64,000 nt of DNA from Chitinophagaceae bacterium (GTDB taxonomy: Bacteria > Bacteroidota > Bacteroidia > Chitinophagales > Chitinophagaceae), in assembly GCA_016720775.1 (NCBI GenBank), contig JADKJX010000003.1, forward strand, positions 496,001-560,000, in the 5' to 3' direction. The notes below the pieces were generated by a model. The model was not told where the DNA came from and ran no database searches. It saw only the letters and a list, made by a program, of their open reading frames with translations. Position numbers and translations under genes: made by a program. Positions within the stretch are counted from its first letter, which is position 1. Every line of letters starts with the position of its first letter. This document shows, in pieces, positions 26,321 through 35,412 of this stretch.

Positions 26321-27118
26321 ATGCTGAAGTGGATTGCACGAAACAAATATAAGCTAATGGCTTTTATCCTGGTCGCCGGTATAACGGTTGACAGTTACCT
26401 GCATAAAGGGCTGGTAAGGGTTATGTTTCCTAAAAAATATCCTGCGTTTAAGAATGAATCCATGCCCAGGGCCGGGCATCATTTGATCAATACTGATAAG
26501 AGCTGGGTAAAGGGAGTAAATTCTGTTGAACGGATGAATGATAAGTTAGACAGGAATACAGGCGGAATGGAATGCGATGTTTATTTCAACACGGCAAAGA
26601 ATGTTTTTGATGTGCACCATGATGCAGATAAACCCACCGGGCTGGAGCTTGAAACATTGCTTAAAGAATATCAGCACCTCGGTTTGCAGGCAAGCATCTG
26701 GCTCGACTTTAAAAACCTGTCTGATCAAACTGCGCAACCGGCACTGGATAAACTGCTTCAGTTACGGGAAGAATATCATCTGCAGGATAAGCTGCTTGTT
26801 GAGTCGTCACGGGCAGAACTCTTAAAGAGATTCAGCGACAGGGGCTTTTATACTTCTTATTACACACCGGTGTTTAATCCCTATCTGATAAATGACGATT
26901 CATTGAAATATTGGGTTGACAGTATTTCAAACACAGTAAGAAACTTTCCGGTTGATGCAGTATCCGGGTATTATTTTCAGTCTTCTTTCCTGCATAAATA
27001 TTTCCCGCAACATGATGTATTGGTTTGGGCACCCAATGACCGGTTCAGTGTTATCAACTGGTTATACAAAAAGCAAATTGCTTCCAGTAAAGGCGTTTAC
27101 ATCGTTTTATATCCTTGA
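26321..27118 (+). CDS. Membrane-anchored GDPD/FAM151-like phosphodiesterase-superfamily protein
   Basis: A 265-residue protein with one N-terminal TM segment (about 10-27). The rest resembles the PLC-like phosphodiesterase / glycerophosphodiester phosphodiesterase barrel: GHHLINTDKSW near the start, GGMECDVYFN, then NVFDVHHDAD, equivalent to the E-x-D and H-D metal motifs of GDPDs, and IWLDFKNL. The family assignment is moderate because the usual HRG motif is absent. It starts only 15 bases from the start of the LtaS-like gene on the other strand, suggesting a shared divergent control region and linked work on glycerophosphate-type lipids or polymers (inference). Confidence 0.6.
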   Translation: MLKWIARNKYKLMAFILVAGITVDSYLHKGLVRVMFPKKYPAFKNESMPRAGHHLINTDKSWVKGVNSVERMNDKLDRNTGGMECDVYFNTAKNVFDVHHDADKPTGLELETLLKEYQHLGLQASIWLDFKNLSDQTAQPALDKLLQLREEYHLQDKLLVESSRAELLKRFSDRGFYTSYYTPVFNPYLINDDSLKYWVDSISNTVRNFPVDAVSGYYFQSSFLHKYFPQHDVLVWAPNDRFSVINWLYKKQIASSKGVYIVLYP

Positions 27119-27198
27119 GCAGTTTTTATTTTCGGCATAATCAATAAAGTCTTAATTTCGGTTTAGCAAATAGTTGTTTAACTAACTAATTTTAGATC

Positions 27199-29583
27199 AT
27201 GTCGAAAAGAATCATTAAAAAGGTAGCCGTTTTAGGTAGTGGGGTAATGGGCAGCCGTATTGCCTGTCATTTTGCCGGGGTAGGACTTGAAGTGTTGTTA
27301 CTGGATATTGTTCCCAAAGATCTGCCTGCCGATGCAAAGCCTGCGGCAAGAAATCAAATAGTGAATGATGCACTGGCTGCTGCCATCAAATCAAATCCGT
27401 CGCCTGTTTATACAAAAGACACCGTGAAAAGAATCAAGACGGGCAATTTTACCGACAACATGAAAGACATTGCCGGGTACGACTGGGTGATAGAAGTAGT
27501 AGTGGAAAGACTGGATATCAAACAATCTGTTTTTACGGAGGTGGAAAAATACCGCAAGCCCGGAACCCTGATCACATCCAACACATCGGGCATTCCTATT
27601 CATATGATGACGGAAGGAAGAAGCGATGATTTTAAAAAACATTTCTGTGGTACGCACTTTTTTAATCCGCCGAGGTATTTGCGCCTACTGGAAATTATTC
27701 CCACGCCACATACCGATCCGGCGGTTGTTGATTTCTTAATGCACTACGGCGATCTTACGCTTGGCAAAACAACGGTGCTCTGTAAGGACACGCCTGCTTT
27801 CATTGCAAACCGGGTTGGGGTTTTTGGTATGATGGCGATTATGAATGCCATGGAGAAATTGCAGTTAAGCGTTGATGAGATTGATTCGCTTACCGGCCCC
27901 ATCATTGGCCGGCCAAAGTCTGCCACATTCCGCACGGCGGATGTGGTGGGTATTGATACCCTGGTGAAGGTTGCAAAAGGTGTTGCAGACAATTGCCCGG
28001 ATGATGAAGCCAAAGAAGTGTTTGCCATTCCGGCCTGGTTAAATAAAATGGTAGAGAATAACTGGCTGGGTGATAAAACCGGGCAAGGGTTTTTTAAGAA
28101 GATGCCCCCATCCCCTAAAGGGGAGAAGGAAATCCATGTCCTCAATCTTTCTACTCTTGCATATGAACCACGAATGAAAACAAAATTCGCCACATTAGAA
28201 ACTGCCAAGCCTATTGAAGATCTGAAAACAAGAATAAAAGCATTGTGCGCCGGCACAGATAAGGCGGGAGACTTCTACCGCCAGTTTCATTACAACCTGT
28301 TCTCTTATATCTCTCACCGCATTCCCGAGATCAGTGATGAACTGTACCGTGTTGATGATGGCATGATGGCTGGCTTTGGCTGGGAGATAGGCGCTTTTGA
28401 AAGCTGGGATGTATTGGGCGTTGCAAAAACAACTGAAGCCATGAAAGCAGCAGGATATAAAGTAGCTGCATGGGTGGACGAAATGATCGCCGGCGGTGCC
28501 ACGTCATTTTATAAAGTAGAGAACGGCAAACGGCTTTGTTATGATGTAAGCAGCAAGGCCTACAAAACGATGCCCGGTGCAGAAGCATTCATTGTGATGC
28601 GGAATTTTGAAAATCAAACCATCTGGAAAAATTCAGGGTGCCGTACCTATCACCTGGGTGATGATGTGCTGGGACTTGAATGGTACACCAAGATGGGAAG
28701 CATTGGTGGCGAAGTGCTGGAAGGAATACAAAAGTCAATTGCCCTGGCAGAAGATAAATACAAAGGATTGGTGATCGCAAATGAAGGCCCCAACTTCAGT
28801 GCGGGTGCCAATGTGGGTATGATATTCATGATGGCTATCGAACAGGATTATGATGAGATTGATATGGCGATCAGGCAGTTTCAGAATACGATGATGAGGG
28901 TTCGTTATTCCGGTATCCCGGTTGTGCTGGCGCCACACGGACTGGCATTGGGTGGCGGTTGCGAAATGAGCCTGCATGCTGATAAAGTTATTCCTGCTGC
29001 AGAAACATATACCGGTTTGGTTGAAGTGGGTATTGGTGTCATCCCCGGCGGTGGCGGAACAAAAGAATTTGTTTTACGGGCTGCTGATGAAGTGCACAGC
29101 GGCGAACCCGATACCATTCCGTTGCAAAATCGTTTTTTAACTATTGCAACAGCAAAAGTTGCCACATCGGCGTATGAGGCATTTGAGCTCGGCATTTACC
29201 GGAAAGGCAATGATGTAGTAAGTATTAACCAGGGGCGACGGATCGCCGAAGCAAAACAGGCGGTCATAGAAATGTATGATGACGGATATGTGATGCCCGT
29301 GCAGCGTACCGATATTAAAGTGTTGGGGCGCTCCATGCTGGGCGCCATGCATGCAGGTATCAATGGCATGTGGCGGGGTAACTATGCAACCGATCATGAC
29401 GTGACCGTTGCAAAGAAACTGGCTTATGTTATGTGTGGCGGCGATCTGAGTGAACCAACCCTGGTAAGTGAACAATATTTACTTGACCTGGAGAGAGAAG
29501 CTTTCTTAAGTCTGACGGGAGAGAAGAAAACACTCGAACGGATTCAATCCATCTTAAAGAGCGGCAAGCCCTTGCGGAATTAA
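27199..29583 (+). CDS. 3-hydroxyacyl-CoA dehydrogenase / enoyl-CoA hydratase fusion (FadN-type order)
   Basis: A 794-residue beta-oxidation enzyme. The N-terminal NAD-dependent dehydrogenase has GSGVMGSRIA, TSNTSGIPI and CGTHFFNPPRYLRLLEII (catalytic His); the dehydrogenase C-domain follows; and the crotonase-type hydratase lies at about 500-700 (GPNFSAGANVG, LALGGGCEMSLHAD). Dehydrogenase-before-hydratase is the order of Bacillus FadN, opposite to E. coli FadB. It would convert trans-2-enoyl-CoA to 3-ketoacyl-CoA in the cytoplasm. A GC-rich palindrome lies in frame in the inter-domain loop (PPSPKGEKE). No thiolase follows; instead there is a REP/RAYT locus. Confidence 0.9.
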   Translation: MSKRIIKKVAVLGSGVMGSRIACHFAGVGLEVLLLDIVPKDLPADAKPAARNQIVNDALAAAIKSNPSPVYTKDTVKRIKTGNFTDNMKDIAGYDWVIEVVVERLDIKQSVFTEVEKYRKPGTLITSNTSGIPIHMMTEGRSDDFKKHFCGTHFFNPPRYLRLLEIIPTPHTDPAVVDFLMHYGDLTLGKTTVLCKDTPAFIANRVGVFGMMAIMNAMEKLQLSVDEIDSLTGPIIGRPKSATFRTADVVGIDTLVKVAKGVADNCPDDEAKEVFAIPAWLNKMVENNWLGDKTGQGFFKKMPPSPKGEKEIHVLNLSTLAYEPRMKTKFATLETAKPIEDLKTRIKALCAGTDKAGDFYRQFHYNLFSYISHRIPEISDELYRVDDGMMAGFGWEIGAFESWDVLGVAKTTEAMKAAGYKVAAWVDEMIAGGATSFYKVENGKRLCYDVSSKAYKTMPGAEAFIVMRNFENQTIWKNSGCRTYHLGDDVLGLEWYTKMGSIGGEVLEGIQKSIALAEDKYKGLVIANEGPNFSAGANVGMIFMMAIEQDYDEIDMAIRQFQNTMMRVRYSGIPVVLAPHGLALGGGCEMSLHADKVIPAAETYTGLVEVGIGVIPGGGGTKEFVLRAADEVHSGEPDTIPLQNRFLTIATAKVATSAYEAFELGIYRKGNDVVSINQGRRIAEAKQAVIEMYDDGYVMPVQRTDIKVLGRSMLGAMHAGINGMWRGNYATDHDVTVAKKLAYVMCGGDLSEPTLVSEQYLLDLEREAFLSLTGEKKTLERIQSILKSGKPLRN
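28105..28130. repeat. Short GC-rich palindrome in frame in the beta-oxidation gene
   Basis: CCCCCATCCCCTAAAGGGGA, then GAAGG. TCCCCT (28111-28116) and AGGGGA (28119-28124) form a perfect 6-base stem with an AA loop. The architecture (CCCCC, AT, CCCCT, AAGGGG) matches the metG linker palindrome on its other strand and the ends of the DUF559 element. It encodes PPSPKGE in an exposed loop. Confidence 0.6.
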
Positions 29584-29635
29584 CATCGATCTCCTGATTA
29601 AATACCCGGGTTTAACCAATTAAAGAACAGTTACT

Positions 29636-29659
29636 TGGTCTGACGTCATCGTCTGACCA
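29636..29659. repeat. REP-like palindrome upstream of the RAYT gene
   Basis: TGGTCTGACG (29636-29645) and CGTCTGACCA (29650-29659) form a stem with one central mismatch and a TCAT loop, 15 bases before the transposase start. The same stem appears after the gene at 30227-30250. Confidence 0.85.
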
Positions 29660-29674
29660 TTTATAATATTTTTA

Positions 29675-30223
29675 ATGAAATTCCTGCCCGGAAATATTTA
29701 CCATGTTTACAACCAGGGAAATAATAACCAGGTGTTATTTTGTGAGGATATTCATTTTCATTATTTTCTTCAGTTATATAAAAGCAACATAGTTCCTCAT
29801 TGCGAAACATTGGCCTGGTGCCTGATGAATACTCACTTTCATTTCATGATTAATACCGATAACCGGGTCCTCGAACTAAAAAAATAAGGTGATTTATTGC
29901 TTGATCCTGTCACTAATGGCTTCAGAAAACTGCTGAGCACTTATTCTCATGAATATAATATCAAGAACAACCGCTCAGGTTCTTTATTCAGGCCAAGAAC
30001 AAAGTCCATTTGTTTAAATGATGAAGTTATATTGATTAATAAGTCTTTTTCAAAGCAGGATTATTATTTAAATGCCTTTAATTATATTCACAATAATCCC
30101 GTTGAGGCAGGTATGGTAACCAACCCTGAAGAATGGAAATGGTCTTCCTGCAGGTTTTATAAGGATTTACGATTAAATTCGATCTTCAATAAAGAACTTG
30201 CTAAACAAGTTTGTGGTTTGTGA
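29675..30223 (+). pseudogene. REP-associated tyrosine transposase (RAYT, Y1/IS200-like), interrupted by an in-frame stop
   Basis: The frame encodes a 182-codon Y1 transposase: GNIYHVYNQGNN at the start, the HUH metal motif in MNTHFHFMI, and the RAYT-typical C-terminal half TNGFRKLLSTYSHEYN, SGSLFRPRTKS, YLNAFNYIHNNPVEAGMV, WKWSSCRFY with a candidate catalytic Tyr in the HEYN region. A TAA at 29885-29887 (after LELKK) splits it into two pieces in the same frame, so this is a nonsense rather than a frameshift defect. It lies exactly between two REP palindromes with the same stem, the classic REP/RAYT arrangement. RAYTs bind and cut REP DNA; this copy is probably inactive unless the stop is read through. 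Confidence 0.85.
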
Positions 30224-30226
30224 TTA

Positions 30227-30250
30227 TGGTCAGACGGGGGCGTCAGACCA
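30227..30250. repeat. REP-like palindrome downstream of the RAYT gene
   Basis: TGGTCAGACG (30227-30236), loop GGGG, CGTCAGACCA (30241-30250). The stem pairs with one mismatch and equals the upstream copy with the T/A mismatch exchanged, that is, the same unit in inverted orientation. Confidence 0.85.
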
Positions 30251-30264
30251 TTAAAATAAAATTT

Positions 30265-30942
30265 ATGGGCGAAGCCGAACTGCAACCAAACAGGAACCTC
30301 CTGGTCATTCATGCCGAACTGATCTTTTACGGTGATGCGGCTACTGAAGAATTAAGTATGCAGATCGCAAAGGATGTGGAAGATCACTGGAATGAACCGG
30401 GGGGAATGATCCAGCTAAGCCAGAACTGGTTCTTTAGAAAAAACTACAATGTTCGTTTTAATATCAAAGGCTCATACAACAAGACGCTTACTCCTGAGAC
30501 AGTATTTGAAAATACCAATCCACGCAATAATTATTTCCGCATTGAAGAATTTGCCATTGGCAATATTTCTTTTGTTGACGGGGTGAATTCGAATACCGGT
30601 TATTTTAAACTGGAGAACCTGCTCAATAATTCCAGTACGGCTGCGCATGAATTTGGCCATACGCTTGGATTGGATCATCCGCACATCCTTGATATCCGGG
30701 GAAAAGGAACGCCGGGCATCATGTTTCCCCGGGGTACTTTGGTTGATCCGCAGTTTCAATACTACCCGGAAGTGGCTGCAGGAGAAAAAGGCGGAACACT
30801 AAATCCATTCACCCGTAAAGTGCTGCAAACAGATATTGATGATCTCAAACTCGGTCAACTTGATTTTGACAATAAGGGCTTTGCCGTGGTAGGCGGGTTC
30901 ACTTCTATCTGGCACGAAAAACAGGTGCCGGACTCTGCCTGA
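30265..30942 (+). CDS. Metzincin-like zinc metalloprotease without signal peptide
   Basis: A 225-residue protein with the extended zinc motif AHEFGHTLGLDH (His128, Glu129, His132, His138) and a Met-turn candidate GIMFPRG about 30 residues later: the metzincin signature HExxHxxGxxH. An open frame extends upstream to 30211, but it would be translated through the REP hairpin, so ATG 30265 (MGEAELQPNR) is preferred. No signal peptide or TM segment is seen from this start, which is odd for a metzincin, so it may act in the cytoplasm or use an unrecognised export route. Its upstream region is entirely REP-derived. Confidence 0.78.
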   Translation: MGEAELQPNRNLLVIHAELIFYGDAATEELSMQIAKDVEDHWNEPGGMIQLSQNWFFRKNYNVRFNIKGSYNKTLTPETVFENTNPRNNYFRIEEFAIGNISFVDGVNSNTGYFKLENLLNNSSTAAHEFGHTLGLDHPHILDIRGKGTPGIMFPRGTLVDPQFQYYPEVAAGEKGGTLNPFTRKVLQTDIDDLKLGQLDFDNKGFAVVGGFTSIWHEKQVPDSA

Positions 30943-30985
30943 AAAATTTCAGTTATCTTCATGCCCACAATTCATTTCTTCAATC

Positions 30986-31909
30986 ATGGCAGTACTCAGT
31001 ATCAATAATCTGACTAAGAATTATCGTAAGGTTAAAGCACTTGATAATGTTAGTTTTTCAGTACCTCCAAAAACTGTTTTTGGAATTTTAGGTCCGAACG
31101 GAAGTGGAAAAACAACTTTGCTGGGCATTGTAATGGATGTAATAAAGGCTTCGGGTGGAACATACTCCTGGGCAGGCAACGGACTTGCCCCAAATGATGT
31201 AAGAAAAACCATTGGCACCTTATTGGAAACCCCTAATTTTTATCATTACCTCAGCGCAGAAAAAAATCTGAAGATAGCAGCGATGATCAAAGGCAGGGGC
31301 GAAGGAGATATTGAGAAGGTTTTAAAAATGGTAAACCTGTATGATCGCAGGACTTCTAAATTCAATACCTATTCGTTGGGGATGAAACAGCGGCTGGCCA
31401 TTGCTTCAGCACTTTTAGGAGATCCGGATATTTTGGTTTTTGATGAACCAACAAACGGGTTAGACCCTGCCGGTATTGCAGAGATCAGGGAACTGATAAA
31501 GGAATTGTATAAAGCGGGTAAAACCATCATCATGGCAAGTCATATCCTTGATGAAGTGGAAAAAGTATGTACCCATGTGGCCATCATTCAAAAAGGGGTA
31601 TTGAAAACCGTGGGCTCTGTTGCAGAACTCATGAATACCGGGGGAGTTGATACGGTCACGAATGTATTGATAGAAATAAGTGCGGCTGATAAAAATGCTG
31701 TAAAAAATATATTGCAACAATATGACGGTGTATTGTCAATTACAGAAACAGAAAATGACCTGCAATTGATATGCGCCGAAAGTGTTACCGGGGAAGCCAT
31801 TAACAGGATGTGCTTTGAAAAAGGAATTGTGCTTAACAAATTAAATGTAAAACGAAAATCGCTGGAAACCAGGTTTTTGGAAATTACAGGAAAACAAAGC
31901 GATAAATAA
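30986..31909 (+). CDS. ABC transporter ATP-binding protein
   Basis: A 307-residue ATPase of the BcrA/CcmA-like ABC-2 class. Walker A is GPNGSGKTT, the signature is YSLGMKQR, and Walker B is ILVFDEPTNGLDP, followed by the H-loop ASHILDEVEKV. A C-terminal extension of about 90 residues is typical of these exporters. It is followed 26 bases later by its permease. The exported substrate (drug, lipid or peptide) cannot be told. Confidence 0.93.
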   Translation: MAVLSINNLTKNYRKVKALDNVSFSVPPKTVFGILGPNGSGKTTLLGIVMDVIKASGGTYSWAGNGLAPNDVRKTIGTLLETPNFYHYLSAEKNLKIAAMIKGRGEGDIEKVLKMVNLYDRRTSKFNTYSLGMKQRLAIASALLGDPDILVFDEPTNGLDPAGIAEIRELIKELYKAGKTIIMASHILDEVEKVCTHVAIIQKGVLKTVGSVAELMNTGGVDTVTNVLIEISAADKNAVKNILQQYDGVLSITETENDLQLICAESVTGEAINRMCFEKGIVLNKLNVKRKSLETRFLEITGKQSDK

Positions 31910-31935
31910 TATTCTAAACTGCTTATAATTTTACA

Positions 31936-32760
31936 ATGATCAATCTCTTGAAAATTGAATGGCTGAAAATAAAAGGCTATACCGGTTTTATTTTGTTGGG
32001 TTCTTTTTTTGTACTTGGCGTGGGAGCCTCCAATTACATTGTTTTTTTGTTTAAAAGAAATGTACTTGATAAAGTGCAGGCTTCAAAGATATTGCTTGGG
32101 GGATCTCCCTTTGATTTTGATATGGTTTGGAAGACCGTAAGCTATTACAGTAGTTATTTTTTAATGCTGCCGGCTTTGCTGATCGTGATCTTAATATCAA
32201 ACGAATTTAATTACAAGACCCACCGCCAGAACATCATTGATGGTTGGAGCCGGTTTGAGTTTTTAAAGGTAAAGATCGCAATGGCATTAATTTTTGCTTT
32301 GGCATGTACGCTGGTTGTTGTAATTACTGCTTTGATCTTTGGTGCAACATCCGGTTCCTCCTTTTCATTGAATGGTTTTGAGAATATCGGGTATTTCCTG
32401 TTAAAGGCATTCACCTATAATATGGTAGCCATCCTGATCTCACTGCTTACAAAAAAATCGGGAGTTGCGATCGCCCTTTTCTTTATTTATACCATTTTCG
32501 AAAATGGTGTATCGTTGATGTTATTCTTTCTGGCGGTTAAATTGAAAAAGGACAGTAACATAGACTGGGGTAACCTCGGTAATTACTTACCCATGAATGC
32601 TTCCGATGGACTGCTTACTTCACCTTTCGAACAGTTTTCGGGCATTGCCAGGAATATCCTGCCTTCTGATTTTAATTCGGTAGTGTTTCCTTTGGCGCTT
32701 GGCTATCTTATCCTGTTTTATTTCTGGAGCCGGAGGAAAATGATGAGGTCTGATCTGTAA
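31936..32760 (+). CDS. ABC-2 type transporter permease
   Basis: A 274-residue membrane protein with about six hydrophobic segments (about 18-38, 75-95, 110-130, 145-170, 178-200, 245-265). It is partner to the ATPase just upstream. FEFLKVKIAMALIFALACTLVVVI and KTHRQNIIDGWSR resemble ABC-2 permeases of the BcrB type. It ends 1 base before the convergent TIGR01777 gene, leaving no room for a terminator. Confidence 0.82.
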   Translation: MINLLKIEWLKIKGYTGFILLGSFFVLGVGASNYIVFLFKRNVLDKVQASKILLGGSPFDFDMVWKTVSYYSSYFLMLPALLIVILISNEFNYKTHRQNIIDGWSRFEFLKVKIAMALIFALACTLVVVITALIFGATSGSSFSLNGFENIGYFLLKAFTYNMVAILISLLTKKSGVAIALFFIYTIFENGVSLMLFFLAVKLKKDSNIDWGNLGNYLPMNASDGLLTSPFEQFSGIARNILPSDFNSVVFPLALGYLILFYFWSRRKMMRSDL

Positions 32761-32761
32761 T

Positions 32762-33685
32762 TTATTTTTTCTCCAGGTCTGTTAATGCAGTTTCAATGTC
32801 ATCATAATTTAACTTAAACCCGTTAGCCATTATCTTTTTGCAGCTTACCGTTGCACTTTTTAATACTTCAATGCTTCGTTGCCCCAGCATTAGTTTTAAA
32901 ACGAATACCGGCACGTGGATAGGAATGTAAAATCTGCCCCGCATTATTTTGGCTAAAGTGAGTGTGAGTATTTTGTTGGATACCGGTTTTGGCGCCACCG
33001 CATTATAACTGCCTTGCAGTTTTTCATTTTCAATGGCATACAGGAACATACGGCACAGGTCATCCACATGGATCCAGCTTACCATTTGTTTTCCATTTCC
33101 TAAAATGGCAGCCACCCCAAAATGAAGCGGCTTTTTAAATTCTGCCAAAGCACCGCCATTGCCGGCGAGCACAATACCGGTTCTGAGTTTTACCAGTCTT
33201 TTTCCAAGAGCGACTGCCGATTCAATGCTTTCTTCCCAAAGCCTGCAGGTTTCTCCCAGGAAGCCGGAGTCGGCGGCATCTGTTTCTTCAAATGGTTTAA
33301 CCGCTTCGGCATCGGCGCCATACCAGCCAATGGCACTCATGCTCACAATGGCTTTCACGTTATTATTGTTATTCTTTAAAGCATCTATAAGCAGGCGGCT
33401 GCTTTCTGTGCGGCTTTCCCTGATTTCATTTTTATAGGCCCCGGTCCATTTTTTTTCAACCACGCCGGCGCCTGCCAGGTGGATTACGTAATCTGCCTGC
33501 TGAATAGCAGCCCGGTCAATTTGTTGCTTTTTCACATCCCATGCGGCATAGCTGGTGCCTTGCGTTGCCTTTCTCCCGGTAATATTTCTGGTTAAAATAA
33601 TTACCTCATAACCCTGCAGCAACAATGCCTTTGTGAGGGCTTTGCCTATTAAGCCGGTGCCGCCTGTAATTAAAATGGTTGCCAT
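32762..33685 (-). CDS. TIGR01777-family NAD-dependent epimerase/dehydratase-like protein
   Basis: A 307-residue extended SDR. The N-terminus has the Rossmann motif TGGTGLIGKAL (glycine-rich TGxxGxxG), the middle has SMSAIGWYGADAEAVKPFEE, and the C-terminus is the DUF1731 segment (GQRSIEVLKSATVSCKKIMANGF). This is the architecture of the cell-division-linked YfcH/SulA-type proteins; the E. coli and cyanobacterial relatives have no fixed substrate. Cytoplasmic. Confidence 0.88.
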   Translation of the reverse strand: MATILITGGTGLIGKALTKALLLQGYEVIILTRNITGRKATQGTSYAAWDVKKQQIDRAAIQQADYVIHLAGAGVVEKKWTGAYKNEIRESRTESSRLLIDALKNNNNNVKAIVSMSAIGWYGADAEAVKPFEETDAADSGFLGETCRLWEESIESAVALGKRLVKLRTGIVLAGNGGALAEFKKPLHFGVAAILGNGKQMVSWIHVDDLCRMFLYAIENEKLQGSYNAVAPKPVSNKILTLTLAKIMRGRFYIPIHVPVFVLKLMLGQRSIEVLKSATVSCKKIMANGFKLNYDDIETALTDLEKK

Positions 33686-33796
33686 GCTATAAAAAAACTG
33701 GTTTATTATGTAAAAACAAATTCAGCCACATCTTGTTCAGTGTAATTTACCCGCTATGGGTTTAAAATCGTAATTTTAGTATCAAAGTTTACCAGT

Positions 33797-35311
33797 ATGA
33801 ACCGGGTTTGTTTGCTTCTTATTTTATTTGGGATGTTGATGCCGGCAGTGGTTCCTGCACAAACCCTCAAGTTCTCTGATTTTGACAGGGAAGATACCCG
33901 TGATATGAATTTTGATATCATCGGCCGCCTGAACAACAAAATTCTCGTTTACAAAAATGTGCGGTGGAAACACAAGATCAGCGTTTATGATAATGACATG
34001 AACACGGTCAAAACAGTTAACCTGGATTTTGTGCCGGAAAAAACCTTCAATGTTGATTTTGTTGCTTACCCGGATTTTTTTTATGTCATATACCAATTCC
34101 AGAAGAAGAATACCCTGCATTGCATGGTGGTAAAGATGAATGATAATGGAGAAAAAATCGATGAACCTGTTGAAGTGGATACTACCCGGATACCCGTGAT
34201 GGCAAATAACAAGATCTATGCGGTGATACACAGTGAAGACAGGCAGCGGATCATGATATTTAAAATTCAGACCCGCTACCAGAAGTTCGACATGGTAAGC
34301 CTGCTGTTCGACAAGGATTTTAAATTAGTGAGCAAGAACCGGTATGTTACTGACTTTAATGAGCGCAGGGAGAACTGCGACAATTTTACACTTGGCAATG
34401 ACGGAACTTTTATTTTTTCTCATGAAACGCAATCGGGAAACAGGGATTATACCAGTATGCTCGACCTGGTAACGCTGTCGCCGTCGCAAAATATTCCTGT
34501 TTACCAGAAGATCGACCTGGAAGAAAAGTTTATTGACGATGTGCATCTTAAAGTTGATAACCTGAACAACCGGTATCTCATTAATACCTTCTATTACAAA
34601 AAGAACAGGGGCAGTATTGATGGGCTGTATACCTGTATATGGGACAGGGACAAATCCGGGCCCTTTGCATCACAGTTTACCGAATTCAGCGATTCGTTGC
34701 GGGATGAGGCCAAGCGGAGCGGCCTGTTACGTTTTGCTTTTGATAACTACTTCATCCGGCAGGTGATCGTAAAAAAAGACGGCGGCTTCATACTTGCCGC
34801 AGAAGATTATACCAGCGATACCCGGGGAAGCAATAATACCTGGAACCGGTACGACTACCTGTATAATCCTTACTATCCCTCTAATGGGTATTATTATTAC
34901 AATCCATACATGGGATATTACAGGCCATATAGCAGCTTTAATAACCAGTCCTCCACCAGGTACTATTGTGAGAATATACTGGTATTGAGCGTCAATAAAA
35001 ATGGTAAACCCGAATGGAGCAGGATCATACAGAAGGACCAGTTTGCCGATGATGAAGAAAATTTCCTGTCTTTTTCAACCATGATCTTTTCAGGCGAAAT
35101 ACATTTCCTGTTTAACAACGACCGGAAAAACCAGATCGTGACAGACCAGGGTATTTCACCCAACGGAACAATAAAAAGAAACCCTACTTTAAAAAGTAAA
35201 GAAAAGGGATATGAGTTTATGCCCAGCTTAAGCAAACAGATAGGTGCCGGGCAACTTATCATTCCCTGTGCTTACCGCGGCAACCTGTGTTTTGCTAAAG
35301 TAGAATTCTAG
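33797..35311 (+). CDS. Secreted protein of unknown function with a Tyr/Pro-rich tract
   Basis: A 504-residue protein with a signal peptide (about 1-22, VVPAQ). I do not recognise a family. The body looks like repeated beta-strand segments, perhaps a propeller (IDDVHLKVDNLNNRYLINTFYYKKNRG; KKDGGFILAAEDY). Residues about 355-385 are a Tyr/Asn/Pro-rich low-complexity loop (YNPYYPSNGYYYYNPYMGYY). There is no T9SS sorting domain and no lipobox, so it is probably periplasmic or loosely surface-bound. Confidence 0.65.
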   Translation: MNRVCLLLILFGMLMPAVVPAQTLKFSDFDREDTRDMNFDIIGRLNNKILVYKNVRWKHKISVYDNDMNTVKTVNLDFVPEKTFNVDFVAYPDFFYVIYQFQKKNTLHCMVVKMNDNGEKIDEPVEVDTTRIPVMANNKIYAVIHSEDRQRIMIFKIQTRYQKFDMVSLLFDKDFKLVSKNRYVTDFNERRENCDNFTLGNDGTFIFSHETQSGNRDYTSMLDLVTLSPSQNIPVYQKIDLEEKFIDDVHLKVDNLNNRYLINTFYYKKNRGSIDGLYTCIWDRDKSGPFASQFTEFSDSLRDEAKRSGLLRFAFDNYFIRQVIVKKDGGFILAAEDYTSDTRGSNNTWNRYDYLYNPYYPSNGYYYYNPYMGYYRPYSSFNNQSSTRYYCENILVLSVNKNGKPEWSRIIQKDQFADDEENFLSFSTMIFSGEIHFLFNNDRKNQIVTDQGISPNGTIKRNPTLKSKEKGYEFMPSLSKQIGAGQLIIPCAYRGNLCFAKVEF

Positions 35312-35412
35312 GCAGGGTATTATCTGCCACGTGTACAAACAGTTTTCACTAAGTAATAATAAATACTCATTTTTGCGTACAGACTTATCACTCATTACCA
35401 ATTATCTCTTTT

